DNA of 64,000 nucleotides, taken from contig CM035412.1 in NCBI GenBank assembly GCA_020310875.1, forward strand, positions 133,592,773-133,656,772. Reading direction: 5' to 3'. This DNA is from Ceratopteris richardii. Its lineage: Eukaryota > Streptophyta > Polypodiopsida > Polypodiales > Pteridaceae. The notes beneath the pieces are model-generated. The model saw only the letters and a list, made by a program, of their open reading frames with translations, did no database searches and was not told where the DNA came from. Below are positions 12,107 to 24,671 of this stretch, piece by piece; position 1 is the stretch's first letter, and every line of letters starts with the position of its first letter. A program made the translations under genes and the position numbers.

Positions 12107-12926
12107 TGCAGAACATGGCATATATGTATCACAAGAAAGGTATCTTTTGAATCTTCTAAAGACATTTAACATGGAGAGTTACAGAGGGGCATCAACACCA
12201 CTAGAGGTCAATCATAAATTTAGCAAATATGATGGTGCAGAGTTCAAAGATATGAGGAAGTATCAATCTTTAGTGGGAAGCTTGATTTATGCTACACTAA
12301 CAAGACCTGATCTTAGTTATGCAGTGGGAGTTCTTTCTCAGTTTATGCATTGTCCAAAGGACCCACATTGGATTGCACGTCAAAGAGTTCTTAGATACAT
12401 CAAAGGAACTTTGAAGGAAGGATTATATTATCCTTTTACATCAGATATAAGGTTGAAAGCATATAGTGACTCACATTGGGCAGGAAGTCAAGATGATAAA
12501 AGGTCAACACATGGATGTATGATATACATAGGAGATAAACTTGTGAGTTGGTGTTCAAAGAAACAACATACAGTGGCTTTATCATCAACTGAAGCTAAGT
12601 ACAAAGGACTTGTGGAAGCAGCAAAAGAAGTGATATGGATGGAGACCTTGTTCAAAAGCTTGGATATTGATCAAGGTATACCTATCATACATGAAGATAA
12701 TATGAGTTCATTATATCTTGCAGCAAATCGTGTATTTCATGCAAGAAAAAAGAATATAGAGATACAATTTCATTTCTTGAGAGAAAAGGTAATGGAGAAG
12801 GATCTTGAAGTGGTATACACTTCTACAAAAGATCAGATTGCAGATATTATGACAAAGAGCTTGGATGGAGTGAAGACAAGTAGATTCAAAGAAATGGCAG
12901 GAATAAAAGAGAAGAAAGATGTATGA
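12107..12926 (+). pseudogene. RT C-terminus and RNase H of A
   Basis: It resumes the A pol frame after the B insertion (AEHGIYVSQERYLL). It covers the RT thumb region (SLIYATLTRPDLSYAVG) and RNase H with acidic residues in YSDSHWAG, STEAKYKG and HEDNMSSLYLA. It ends with DQIADIMTKSLDG and MAGIKEKKDV. The frame is open throughout. The usual RNase H motifs STEAEY and HGDN read STEAKY and HEDN here. Confidence 0.93.
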
Positions 12927-12950
12927 AGAAGACAGAGAATGCTAATTAGT

Positions 12951-12964
12951 GATTGAGGGGGAGA
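12951..12964 (+). other. Polypurine tract of A
   Basis: GATTGAGGGGGAGA lies directly before the 3' LTR. The same tract is found in F and, inverted, in E. Confidence 0.85.
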
Positions 12965-13974
12965 TGTTGGGGCTTCACTCACTAATTACACATGAATATA
13001 TGAAGATATATGAAGGAAGAAGAAAGACAAAGAGAAGTGAAGGCAAAGCACTCAGAAAACTAAGCCTAAGTGAAGGGACAAATTCACTCTTGTAATTTAG
13101 TGCAAAAGTAAAGTCTAGTCTTGACATAGAACCTTAAAATTACGAGTTTGAGTCTAGGAGTATGTAGACCATATGTATATAAGTCAATTTGAGTTGAATA
13201 AAATATAGAGAACTCAATTTTGTGAATTTTGAGTGAATAGAGAAAAGTCGGGTTTTTCTGAGAGAGATGTTGAGGAAGAACTACTCAGTATAGGAGAGTT
13301 TTCCATGGCTATGAGCAGAATGAGGCCAAGCCATTTTTTACAGATCTTCTCTGATAGATAACACATTTTTGTGTAAAAGGATTTGGTCTAATTCCTCTTG
13401 TGTGTTGAATTCTAAGTGATTTCATATCAGTGTGTAAGTTAGTTGACAGTTACGAGTTTTCTGGTATACTTTTCCCTGATATTCTTAAGGTCAGATCTCA
13501 TAGTACAGTGTAAAGTTTTCCATGAGTGATAGCTCATTTTAAAGCTACTACCTTCAACTACAATTGGTCAAAAGATCTTTACAAAATAGGATGTGTATTC
13601 AGAGAAATGAGTATAATAGTGAAGGTATGTCAAATCGATGAAGTCATTTTTTAGATTTCAGACATAGTTCAAATATTGAAGTGAAATCAAAAGATTTTGA
13701 AGATATTACTTGAAAGTTTTTTTTTGATATGTGTTGCTTAAAATTAGCAAGAATTTATATTAGCAAATGATCAAAAGAATTTGTACGGATCAAGCTAATA
13801 CAGATCAGATTTGAAGCTAGAAGAAAAGGCACAGATTTTGAGAAGTAAATTTTTGAATTTCACTAAGTTCAGTGATGAAGTTTTCAAATTCAGAGTATTG
13901 CTAAGCTGATGATGGTTATGGAGGTGTTCTAATATCACTTTAGCTTAGTTCTTGTGGTGTTTTATACACCAACA
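12965..13974 (+). repeat. 3' LTR of A
   Basis: This 1010 bp copy runs from TGTTGGGGCTTC to ACACCAACA and is the partner of 14-1022. It is followed by atcct, which does not match the five bases before the 5' LTR. Confidence 0.95.
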
Positions 13975-15048
13975 ATCCTATGCTTTCAAAACATAAGGAT
14001 TATTTGTTGGGATGCAATTACTAATGATATTGCCTTGACTGTGAAGTTCTAATGGTCATAAGTCCATAAGCTTTATGCTTACAAGCAGTGTTACAACTTA
14101 TTGATGTTTTTGGTGGATGCATGTTACCATGCCATGAAATTCTAATTCACGATAAGTGTGTAAAATCTTGAGTTTCTCTCCATATAGGAGAGATTATTAT
14201 ATGGAGATACTTCCACATGTTTTCACATTTGAAATTCATCTCTTCTCATATGCTAATTTTCTCCCCAAAAGAGACATAAACAAAGATTTTTAGGTTCCTA
14301 CAAAAACGGTAAATGAAGGGTTTTGGCAAGTTTGTATTTATCAACTTGTCTATGTTGATCTTCTTAATCTATGCCTTTTATGCCCCCAAAGTGGAGATTG
14401 TCTAGAATTTACTCCTAAAATTTAGCTCCAAAAGAGCGAAAAGGGGGGGCTTTGAGGATGCACAATACCTCCTCAACTCACCAATTTCATAAATCTAATG
14501 ATTCCATAGGGAGATCCATATGCCATACACTCTATACACATGATTTTCCATGCCAAAGCATACCCTATTCCCCTCCTTTTCCCTCCCCCAAATGTGAATT
14601 TATTAAATTTAGGTGGTAAAATGTTTTTTGAAGAAGTGATAGAAGGGGTCTTTTGAAGAGATTTTGAACTCCTCCGATTTAACCATTTTTTGGATTTCTT
14701 GACTGTATATGGAATTCCATAGACTACACTATATCTATGCATGATTTTCTTATTAATCTATGACAAATCCTTTTTCTTTTAAATGGCTACTTATCAAAAT
14801 AGCACCTACAATTATATAAAAATAATTTAACATGGATATTTTGGAGATACCTAAAGATTATGCATTTTATTTTGAGGGAATTATTGAGTCTAGATAAGAG
14901 TATCTCATACTCGCCATACATAGAATTTCCCTCAAAAGAAATTTGCCCAAATCCCATCCTTTCTTTTTCCCAAAGATAGAGTGTTACTAAAGTTATCTCT
15001 TGGAAATTTTAAAAAGTGATAGAATGGGGTTTTGAGGGCTCCATAGTA
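13975..15048. other. Unassigned AT-rich DNA between A and C
   Basis: No convincing coding region was found. A polypurine-like AAAGTGGAGATTGT near 14388-14401 resembles the end of other copia pol regions, so an old LTR remnant is possible. No partner LTR or protein is visible. Confidence 0.4.
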
Positions 15049-16077
15049 TGTGAGGAGATGGTGGGATACACTCCTGATATGAGCTCGTGTTGCAGAAAAC
15101 CTGCTCTACACCTACCAATGTGACTTCAAGGAACCTTAGTAGACAACTTTAGCTTCTCAAATATGGATTTAGAACCACAATGTGCTTTGGTAAATCATTC
15201 CCAAATGTTTGTGCCAAGACAGATAGCTTTCATGTACAAGAAGTGTGATAAAACGTTCTATTTTAGGAATGCGAGTGCTTAGTATTTTGCTCAGAGCTCA
15301 AAAAAATTGACTAGAGATCTTTTTGACACATCTAATTCAATCGTATAGCTAACTAAACAAAGTTATTTGATGAATTCAAAGGCACGATACGTTGAGCAAT
15401 GAGTTTAGCAACTCAGGGGAGTCATCCGGACATTTCAAGAGCAAGTGATGTGCAGACATAGTCTACTTCATGAGTATATATCTCTACATTATCTGCACCA
15501 AATCTAATGAGACTTTGTAGTTGTACAATAAAAAGTTCACTCTAACTAATACCAAGCTAAAGTGCATCAATTGATGGAGTACAGGTAGAGAAATCACTTA
15601 TGCAAAATCACTAAAATGATGAATAAAATGATAGAGAACAGTAGACGAAAATGATCATGAAGAAATGTATCAATTCATAAGTGATAATGCACATATGATA
15701 CATGGGAAGTGTAGAGGACTACACTTACAAGTGGAGCTCAAGGTATTGCCAATGTTGCAGCTCAGTTGCTCTCAAATTTGACTCATATCCCCATGACTAA
15801 AATGTGTTCATGTTTTTGAATTTTGAATTTTCCCACTTCTAGAAATATTCCTACACTTTAGGGGTGATTGAAATGATTCCTTCACCAAACAAGTCGGGGC
15901 CTTGCTTCTCTTAAAACCATGAGATTCCTTTACCTTTTTCTATTGCAATTAACCAAGGTGATAAAGTAAGAAATATCAAGCATGAGTTCACATATACTTT
16001 CGCATGTGAGTAGAGTAAGACTAGAGTGTAGTCCAAGGTATTTGGCCAAGCACTTAGGCTTATCAAATGTACAAACA
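15049..16077 (-). repeat. 3' LTR of C
   Basis: This 1029 bp copy reads TGTGAGGAGATGG...GTACAAACA on the plus strand. It is homologous to 20286-21282 through GTAAGACTAG. The last 51 bp exist only in this copy. Confidence 0.9.
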
Positions 16078-16092
16078 GCTCCCTCTCAAGCC
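16078..16092 (-). other. Polypurine tract of C
   Basis: The minus strand reads GGCTTGAGAGGGAGC, next to the LTR start TGTTTG. It is purine-rich and correctly placed. Confidence 0.65.
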
Positions 16093-16108
16093 TCAAATTC
16101 TTGAGTCT

Positions 16109-16996
16109 TCATTCCTTAATAATTTCCTGCAATCCAATCATTGATTTGAACCTAGTCAATTTGCTTTCATCCAATGCGTTTGTCATCATATATGCACATT
16201 CTTGATGTGTAGATACATATGAGAGTTGTATCTCGTTACTGATGATCTTTTCTCTGACATAACAATAATGTACTTCAATATGTTTGGTCCTGGCATGATA
16301 GATAGGATTAGCAACAAGATGCAATGAACTAATGTTATCTCTAAATATGTGTGGGGTTGAAGTATTCAATCCTAAATCAGAGCCTAGAGTTTTTATCCAC
16401 ATAACTTCATGAGTAGCATTTGGAAGAACTCTATATTCAGCTTGATCTGATGAAAGAGAATATGTAGGTTGCTTCTTAGATGACCAAGAAATCAATTTTG
16501 TACCTGCAAATGTAAGATAGCCTGAGGTGCTTCTCCTATCATCTTTGGAACCTGCCCAATCTACATCAGAGAATAGTTTGATATCTAAATCAGAGGTATA
16601 AGGATAGTATAACCCTTCATCAATTCTACCTTTCAATTACTTCAAGATTCTTTTAGCTACTTCCATGTGAGGCTTCCTTGGAGTGTGCATAAATTGACTT
16701 AGCACACTAACTCCATAGCATATATCAACCTGAGTTAGGGTATCATAGTTCAAACTACAAAAAAGACTTTGATAACTATTCACATCTTCAATCAATTCTC
16801 CTTCATGAGAACTTAGCTTATGATTTACCTCCATTGGAGTATGTGCACCCTTTGTGTTTTCCATTTTGAATTTGGAGAGCATGCCTCCAATATACTTCCT
16901 CTGGGCTAGGAACATACCTCTCTCTGTACATACTACTTCCAATCCTAGGAAGTAAGTGCGTAGGGCAAGATCACTGATCTTGAACTCTTCCTTCAT
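16109..16996 (-). pseudogene. RT C-terminus and RNase H of C
   Basis: Two collinear frames (16996-16637 and 16636-16109) are separated by one stop. They encode the RT end (FKISDLALRTYFLGLEV, SQFMHTPRKPHM) and RNase H (FSDVDWAGSKDDRRSTS, LSSDQAEYRV, RDNISSLHLVANP, HARTKHIEVHY). RNase H STEAEY reads SSDQAEY and HGDN reads FRDN, so catalytic positions have drifted. Confidence 0.88.
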
Positions 16997-16999
16997 CTA

Positions 17000-17704
17000 T
17001 GCTTTGATCCTCTTGATTCCATCTGCATCATTAATATAATGATTATGTCATCCACATATACATAGAGGTATATGACCTCTGAATGGTTGTTTTTATGAAG
17101 AGGGAAGGATCTGCCTTGCTTACCATGAATCCTTTATCCTACAAGTAAGTAATCAACCTGTGATTCCAAGCGCTAGGGGCTTGCGTCAAGCCATACAAGG
17201 CTTTCTTCAACCTACATACATATTTGGATATGATTGATCTTCAAAGCTAGGAGGTTGAGCCATGCAAAACTCCTCTAAAATAGGACCATTAAGAAAGGCA
17301 TTTTCAACATCCGTTTGATAGATATTCCAATTCTTAGAAGATGTTACACTCATGAGTACTCTAATAGTAGACATCTTTGCCAGAGGAGAGAAAGTTTCAT
17401 CATAATCTATACCTTGGTCTTAAGCAAACCCTTTAGCAACAAGCCTTGATTTATACCTATTTATTGATCCATCTGAGTTCGTCTTTACCTTGTAGATCCA
17501 TCTAGATCCAATGAACTTCATGTATGGCTTCTTGGGAACCCTTTCCCAAGTTTGATTCTCTTGACGAGCTTCAATTTCTTCTTCCATGGAGTCTCTACAT
17601 TCTGGTTTATTCTTGGCTTCTTCATATGTTGATGGGTCTTCTGAGTTTATGTCCATATCAATATAAATTGAATGCTTAGTGACCAAGGGATGTGCCATAA
17701 CCAT
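17000..17704 (-). pseudogene. RT N-terminal half of C
   Basis: The open part 17704-17420 carries the linker and the first RT block (GSRWIYKVKTNSDGS, YKSRLVAKGFA). Beyond it, the broken frames still show the NAFLNG-type region, AWN and the catalytic YVDDII box (about 17040-17060). Several frameshifts and stops are present. Confidence 0.85.
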
Positions 17705-18082
17705 AAATTTCTAGCTTCCTTTGCTCTCTGGTTGCTCTTCTTATGGTTTGTTGAGATGATTTTGCATCATCCCTCAAATCCTACACTTTTGCTTCGCCTC
17801 TAGAACTCCAAGATTTGATCTCTCTTCTTGGAGTCATTTGATCATCATAAGAGTTAATTGATTCTTCATGCATATGCTCACTCTTGTTTGGTAAAGTTGG
17901 GAAATCTTCCTCTAGGTCATAGGGAAGTTTAATCCTCCTGCAATATCTTCAAACCAAGATTTGTTCTCATAAAAAACATCTCTACTAACTATGAAACCTT
18001 TATTACTTGGATTATATAATCCATAGTTTTTTTAATTAAGATCATAACCAATGAATATACACTTCTTTTCCTTAGGATGCGA

Positions 18083-18848
18083 TTAGCCTCTGATTTGTGA
18101 AGGTATGTGTGCATATGCTATGCACCCAAAGATCTTGCAATGGTCAAGGTTCAGTCTTCTTCCATTCAATGCTTCATAAGGTGACATTCCATTTAATGTT
18201 TTTGATGGAAGTCTACTGATTAGGAAGGTGGTTGTAGATACGGCCTCTGCCCATACTTCTTCGCATTTCGCATGGACCTTGCAACCTCCACTGGTTCTAT
18301 TCCTCCTTTCTGCCACTCCATTCTGCTCTAGAGTATGTCCTATTGCGATCTCTATTCTGATACCCCTTTCTTGGAGATAGACATCAAATTCATGGGAGAA
18401 ATATTCTCCCCCTGCATCTAACGTTATCCTCTTCAAGGTTTTACTTGTTTGACTCTCAACAAGTGCTAGATATTTCTTGAAACAAGTGAATACTTCATCA
18501 TTGTGCTTCATGAAATAGAGTATTGTCCATCTGCTATAGTCGTCAATGAAAAACAAATGATACCTCGCTCTAAAGATAGATAGCTCATTGCTTGGATCCC
18601 ATACATCTATATGGACTAACTTCAATAGGTCTCCATGGATATATCCCTTCTTGGTGAATGGTTGTCTTTGAGACTTGCCAAATTGACAAGCACTGCATTT
18701 GTAAATCATATGTTTGCTTGGAGATGTTTGGTAATCCAAGCACACTTTGATCCCTACTAATTTGCCTCAAGGCCATTTCACCTATATGAGCTAGCCTCTT
18801 GTGCCACATCTCTAATTTTGATAATGTTTGACTACCATAATTGAGCAA
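18083..18848 (-). pseudogene. Pre-integrase and integrase of C
   Basis: It contains the zinc motif YKCSACQFGKSQ. The integrase core has HIDVWDP, the second acidic position in LDAGGEYFSHEF (normally SDGGGEYF) and the third in NGVAERRNRT. The C-terminal GCIAYAHIPSQIRG block ends it. A frameshift near 18700 separates it from the leader frame 18848-18585. About 380 bp follow toward RT (17705-18082), with linker traces and stops. Confidence 0.88.
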
Positions 18849-20258
18849 TGCAATGTTTTGAGTGTCTTGGAGCTCAAATGTAAATAATCTACCTGAATTT
18901 TCTCCTCTTTCTATCCTCTTGAATCCCTAATGTGCATCCTCAACATATGCTCCATGCTTTATGAATCTAACCTGCAAACCTTTCTCAACAATCTAGCCAA
19001 CACTTATGAGGTTCTTTGTTATGGTAGGAACATGCAAGACCTTTCTCAATATGTTCATATTACCATCTGGATTCTTTTCATTCCCAAACTTCTCCACTTG
19101 ATGCCTTGTGTCATCTCTTGTTTGGACTTCATGCCTATTTATTGGATCCTCTAAGTCTTAGAGTAGAGCTACATTCCCTGCTACATGATTTGAGCAACTT
19201 GACTCTATATAGAACACATGCTCAACTATTTTACCTTGCTTCATAGTCATATTCATCAGAAGTAATGAGTCGTCTTGAGTTTGATCATCTCCATAGTTGT
19301 TTTAGTCTCTCCTTCCTCTATATCCTCCTTGGTAATTGTTGTTGTTGAACTTTCCTCTTGAGCTTCCATATCCACCTATATTATAGCCTCTTCCTCTTTG
19401 ATCTCTAGGGTTCCTAAAACAATTCTCAGTAATGTGGTTAGTCAAGCCACATATGGCGCATGGAGAGGAGCTTTGAGATCTGATCATGCCTTGCCTTTCT
19501 CTGCCTCTTCCCCTTGAACCTCTTCCTCTACCTGAAAAGTTTGCTTGAAAGGTACTGTCATCATCATAAAAAAATTTTTCTTTTGCCTTTACCATCCTTA
19601 CTCTTGTTCTTATCTATGTATAGGGAAAAGGATTGATTACCTTTTGAGTTGTCCCCATTCTTCATAAGCTTTGCCTCATGTGTGAACAATTTTCCCATGA
19701 GGGTGTTGAAGTTAGGAACCTCCATGTCCATGTATAGGTCCATTGCTATGGTGATAGCTTCCCATTTATTATCTGCCTTTATTTCCTTGATCACTTTCCT
19801 TAGTATCTGCTCTTCGTCCTCCAATGTTCCCAAGATGATCTGCCAACTCTTTCATCTTAGTGAAAAAATCAATCACAATTTTCTTGGGCATCTTCTTGAG
19901 TTTGTGAACTCCATCCAGAGTTGGTTCTTCCTAGCTTTAGTACTTGATGAGAAGAATTCTTCAATAGCATTCCATGTTTCTTGTGGTCTTGTAGTTGTTG
20001 ATGTGTGGAAGTCAAAAAATCAGAGATTGAGTTAAGAATGTATGACCTGTCTAGAGCATCCTTTGAGCACCATGTGGTTAACCTTTCTTGTTCTTCCTGA
20101 GTTGGTTGTCGTTTGCTTCTAAGGATTGGCATCATCTCATCTCTAGAAATGTAGTCATAGTGATTTCTTCCTTGAAGATATGCTTCCATTCTTAGTGACC
20201 AAGTTGAGTAATTACCTCGATCCAATTTGTCTATGGATGAAGGAAGTCCATTTCCCAT
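18849..20258 (-). pseudogene. gag and protease of C
   Basis: The ATG is at 20258 (MGNGLPSSIDKLDRGNY). Gag is in frame to about residue 83, then shifts frame. Pieces at 19833-19564 and 19595-19302 continue it and include the zinc knuckle CAICGLTNHITENCF in an Arg/Gly-rich context. The protease motif near 19180-19230 reads FYIESSCSNH: the catalytic Asp is Glu and the Gly is Ser, so it is inactive. Confidence 0.88.
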
Positions 20259-20272
20259 GTCGAGTGGATGTA

Positions 20273-20284
20273 GCTCTCATACCA
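20273..20284 (-). other. Primer binding site of C
   Basis: The minus strand reads TGGTATGAGAGC. It differs by one base from the initiator-Met copia site and lies one base from the LTR. Confidence 0.85.
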
Positions 20285-20285
20285 A

Positions 20286-21282
20286 TGTGAGGAGATGGTT
20301 GGATACACTCTAGAGATGAGCCAGTGTTGCACAAAACCTGCTCTACACCTGCCAATCTAACTTTAGGGAAACTTGGCAAAAACCTTTCGCTTCTCAAATA
20401 TGGATTTAGAACCATTATGTGCTTTGGAACATCGTTCCCACATGTTTGTGCCAAAAACGATTACTTGCATATACAAGAAGTGTGATAAAACCTTTTATTT
20501 TAGGAATGCAAGTGCTCAGTATTTTTCAGAGCTCACAAATTGGTATGAATTGACTAGAGAGCTTTTGCATGCTTCTAAATCAAGAGTGTAGATAACTAAC
20601 ACAAGTTATTTCATGAATTTGGAGCCACTATACACTGAGAAATGAGTTTAGCAACTCAGAGGGGTCATCTCGACATTACAAGAGCAAGGTGATGTGTAGA
20701 CATAGTCTACTTGATGAGTATATATCTCAAGATTGGCTGCATCAAATCTAATAAAACTTTGTAGTATTATACACTTCACTCTAACTATACAAAGTTAAAG
20801 TGCATCAGTTGATGGAGTACATGCAGATAAAGAACTTCTTCAAAATCACTCAAATGATGAAGAAAATGACAGAGAATAGTAGACAAAAATGATCACGAAG
20901 AAATGTAGCAATTAGTAAGTGATAATGCACATATGAAACATGGGAAGTGTAAAGGAATACACGTAGACAAGTTGAGCTCAAGGTATGCTCAATGTTGCAG
21001 CTCAATAGCTCTCAAATGTGACTCATATCCCCGCATCTACAATATGCTCTTTTCTATACACATACAATGCTTCTAAATTTTGAATTTTCCCACTCCTATA
21101 AGTGTTCCTACATTTTAGGGGTGATTCAAATGATTCCTTCACCAAACAATTCAGGGCTTGGATTCTCCTAAAACCATGAGATTCCTTTACCTTTTGATTT
21201 TGCAATTGACAAAGGTGATAAAGTAAGCAATATCAAGCATGAATTCACATATACTTTCTCATGTGAGCAGAGTAAGACTAGG
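20286..21282 (-). repeat. 5' LTR of C, outer end missing
   Basis: It is homologous to 15049-16026. Similarity stops at GACTAGG around 21282, about 51 bp before the expected terminus. The target duplication therefore cannot be tested. Confidence 0.88.
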
Positions 21283-23803
21283 GTACCAAACCACCCATTC
21301 ATTTATGTTCTCTAATGAAGAAGTTCATCTAGATTTATACCTAGAAATTCAATAAGAAATCAAATTTACACGTACTTGGAATGGATTTCTTTATATCCTT
21401 CCTTGATTCACATTCAAGTGTGGGCCATGTGAATGATGGTCCAACCTTCTTTACAATCGAGCTGTTGAAGTTCTTGACAAAAGGTTAAATCCAATCGTCG
21501 AAGCAATGTCGATAATTGGAGAGCTATCATCTTCAACTTTGGATAGGATGTAATAGTGATACTTTTATTTTTTCAAAGTATCCATACATTTCAACATTCA
21601 ATGATGACAAGAGACTCTCTTGACATAGATAGTATCAATTTCTCATGGGTTATGCCTCCTCTTGTCCTAGCTCCCATCCAAGTTCATGAAACAATGAGCA
21701 AAGTTTGACGTATATTTATAATCGTGATCCACTTTTCACATGAGCAAGCATGGTAGCATGCATAGCTTGTTTTCTTGGGATCGTGAGGTACTTGATGCAA
21801 ATCCTCTTTTGCTCTTATTCTATTATTGTAAAGCGAACATATAGTTTGCTTGCTATCAAGGCCTAAAATTGATGGGCAACATGCTTGTCAAAGGCCATTT
21901 TGTCTATGAAAAATAGGTATTTTAAAAAAGTCCTTGTGAAATGACATATAAGGTAATATGTTTTTTCTATCATGTGACAAAAAACAATAAATTTTATATC
22001 TCATTACAGGTTCATTTTCATAATATGTGTGTGTATGAATAATAAGTATCGTGGGCTGGAGCCTGGACTGGGTGATGGGTGTTGGAGCTGAGAGTTTGAA
22101 AAATGTGAACAAATCATGGGAAATGGTATTATGTAAGTTGAAAACCCTAATTTTTAAGGCCTAAGGAAGGACCCCGACTTGTAGCACATATTGTTTTTTC
22201 TTCCACAGACCCTGACTTCTCAGGAGGCAGAGTCCTTAATCCAACGATAATTAGAGAGTGGACTCTGGAGAGAGTGGAGCAGAGAGTGAGAGTGGACTCT
22301 AGATTCCTGAGTCAAGCGATGAGCAGAGAGTGAGAGTGTACTTTGGCGATTGAGATAGATGCTAAGTCTTGACAGAGGTAACTACTAACGAGCCTTTCCA
22401 TCGACTCATTGCGGATTAAAAAACTAACGTTATGTCGAAGACACAGGTATTAGCACTGCTATTGTAGAGGTACAAGGGAGAGATTTGAGCAAGGAAGTTT
22501 GGAGTAGTTTATTAACAACACTCTTGAATCACTTGAATTCAAATCCCTCGTTATTGAAATACGCTAAATTAAAGAATCTACCCTAAGCACCACATGCTGC
22601 ATCATCCAATATACAATATCTTGTTAACACATAAGGTTACGTGTCTCTACACTCTCTATATATGTATGTGTACCTACATGAGCAATTTGTGTATGTATAC
22701 AAACATAAATGCACATACATTGTTTTGTATGCGTAATCAATCAATTATACATATTGAACCGTGCAATCTTTTTAGTCCATGTGGATGTAATACACAATGC
22801 GCATTATACATAGATTGTATCTATTGTGAATAAGAAAGTAAGCATATAAGCATGTGCTTATATGTATTCTATCTACTAGACATATGTGATGCAGTATCCA
22901 CAATGAAGCATGGGTTGTGCATGATACATATACATGACTATGAACTGTAGCAGACGGAGTTGCTTCAAATGTGTATCTATGAGGGGGTGTACGTGTATGT
23001 GCACCTATCTATGAACTTTTTTTTTCTTTATATTAAAAAATGTAGATGCATGAAGTGAACTTCATGCATAACAAATTACCATTTAGTATGCATGGTGCAT
23101 AATAGATATGTGCCCATATCCATAATAGATCATGCACTGCATGTATATACCCATGTAGTATGCATGGTGCATGGTGCATGGCACACATACATTGCATATA
23201 TATGTGTGTTTGTGTGTGCGTGTGCGTGTGTATGCACAATGTGGCCATATGACTTGACAAGCTCTATATGGATTGTAATAGAGGGATTGGATAAGATTGG
23301 AATCATTACAATGTCAGAAGCTTTTGAAGTATTGTATTGAGGTCATTGCATGACAATTTGTGACTGCTCTAGTGTGTTGATTCAACTTGGATGCCTGATA
23401 TGATAGTGACATAACAAGTCTTGTAACTTGCATAGCAAAGTGGCAGTATTTGGAGCCGGACACTTCCAACTTCCAAGCTGGAAAACACTAGAAACAACTT
23501 GGTACCCTAGTGAGATGAGTGGATAATAATTTGATGTTGTTTGTAGCAGATGTACATTCTCGAAAAGAGGAAATAGGAAAAGCCAAATGATTCCACAATA
23601 GACACTCAAAAAGTTGCATAGCACTATTAGAAGTTAAATACTTTCATGCTGTCTTGAAGAAGGTGGATGATAATTTGATTTCACTTGTAGAAGATAATCT
23701 ACCTGATTGGCTTCTGAGGCTCCCCCTTGATTTGTAGCTTCTCTTTTGCTTTACTTCAATTACAATGCTTTTCCTCTTTAAAGCTCCAATTCTCTATTAT
23801 TGA
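21283..23803. other. Unassigned DNA with simple-sequence patches
   Basis: No gene or element could be recognised. There is a purine-rich patch of repeated GAGAGTG/GGACTCT words at about 22250-22340. CATG/GTGT-rich low-complexity stretches occur at 22590-22860 and 23040-23240. The open frames there are artefacts of the repeats. Confidence 0.45.
23045..23068. repeat. Short perfect inverted repeat
   Basis: ATGCATGAAGT, two bases, then ACTTCATGCAT form an 11 bp hairpin arm pair inside a CATG-rich stretch. It is probably incidental to the low-complexity sequence. Confidence 0.5.
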
Positions 23804-23840
23804 GCTCTCATACCAACTCTTGGAGAATTCCTCTCCTATG
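23804..23840 (-). mobile_element. Primer site and LTR edge of an unplaced copia remnant
   Basis: The minus strand reads TGGTATGAGAGC at 23804-23815, the same primer site as C. Five bases later an LTR-like edge begins at 23821 with TGGAGAATTCC. The rest of the presumed LTR (to somewhere before 24670) has no visible partner and no gag is recognisable on the left, so this is only the 5' corner of an old minus-strand element. Confidence 0.5.
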
Positions 23841-24671
23841 TGCAGCGAAAAGTGTAGAAGACCTTCTCAGTATCAAGACTTTCACTTACACATGAACCTT
23901 AGAAAAAAAATTGGTATCAATTGAAGAATATTATGAGCTTGTGGCTTTGGTCACTCAAACTAGACACTAATAGCTTTGCACTAGTCTTCCCTAAAAACTT
24001 AATAGCTCAAAGAGCATGACCGATTTGAGAAACCTATTTTGCGAAAAGGAAGTATAGAAAATAAGCTTTCCAATGAATATTTAAACTCTAGAAATGGATA
24101 CATCCATTGAGAGATATGAGTCTCCCAATTAGGCTACCTAGAAATGGTGAGTGGCTGGACATAGTCTATGAGACTGTAGAAAACGAAATGACTAGAACCA
24201 AATGAACTACCTAAAAGAGGACTGTAGTGACTTCTTCCTCTATACTTGAGTGTCCTCCCTTGCCTCTTTTGTAGCCAGGTGACCACGAGCTCTCATGATG
24301 ACTTCGTGAGCTCTTCTCCATAACTCCTCCACTACTTTGAGCAACCACTCTTCACGTTCGGTTTAGTTTTTGGATTGATTCTATTTTGATTCATTCTCTT
24401 TTGACCTCCACTACTTGATAAAGTAAATGCTTCCATTTTTCATTTTTTATATTTTTCTCCTACTTGAAGAAATCCTTTTTGTGAAATATATATGACCTTG
24501 CTTCTTTATTTTCTAACAAGTATTTCATTGTCTCACTTATGCATCTGGTTTGTATTTTTTGTGTGAATGCAACTTAATCTATTCTTCTATGTTGAAAGAT
24601 TCTTTATAATTGTTGTAAGCAAATGACATGTGGTAGAAAGTATTCCATTCTCCCATTTATGCATGTGGTTT

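Larger units (their letters stand above)
14..13974 (+). mobile_element. Copia element A, split by nested element B
   Basis: This is an LTR retrotransposon of the Ty1/copia order with two full LTRs (14-1022 and 12965-13974), a primer site, gag-pol and a polypurine tract. Its pol is interrupted between 4595 and 12107 by the opposite-strand element B. Elements E and F belong to the same family, judged from near-identical LTR text and protein. The flanks (1-13 ending cagca; 13975 onward atcct) show no matching 5 bp target duplication. Stop codons in gag-pol and the loss of the gag ATG make it a dead copy. Confidence 0.95.
15049..21282 (-). mobile_element. Copia element C, degenerate
   Basis: This minus-strand element has LTRs at 15049-16077 and 20286-21282, a primer site at 20273-20284 and gag-pol broken into many frames. 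Its LTR family is distinct. The proteins are nearest to those of J and H (MGNGLPSSIDKLD start). The 5' LTR lacks about 51 bp at its outer end, where unrelated sequence begins. Protease and several frames are inactivated. Confidence 0.92.

Noticed and set aside
14388-14480. Polypurine tract and LTR start of another plus-strand copia
   Set aside because: Only a short AAAGTGGAGATTGT resemblance; no pol upstream and no partner LTR.
21888-22112. 74-codon minus-strand frame in unassigned DNA
   Set aside because: Short, no motif and no supporting context.
23033-23340. Frames on both strands rich in His, Cys and Met
   Set aside because: They come from CATG/TGTG low-complexity DNA; no conservation evidence.
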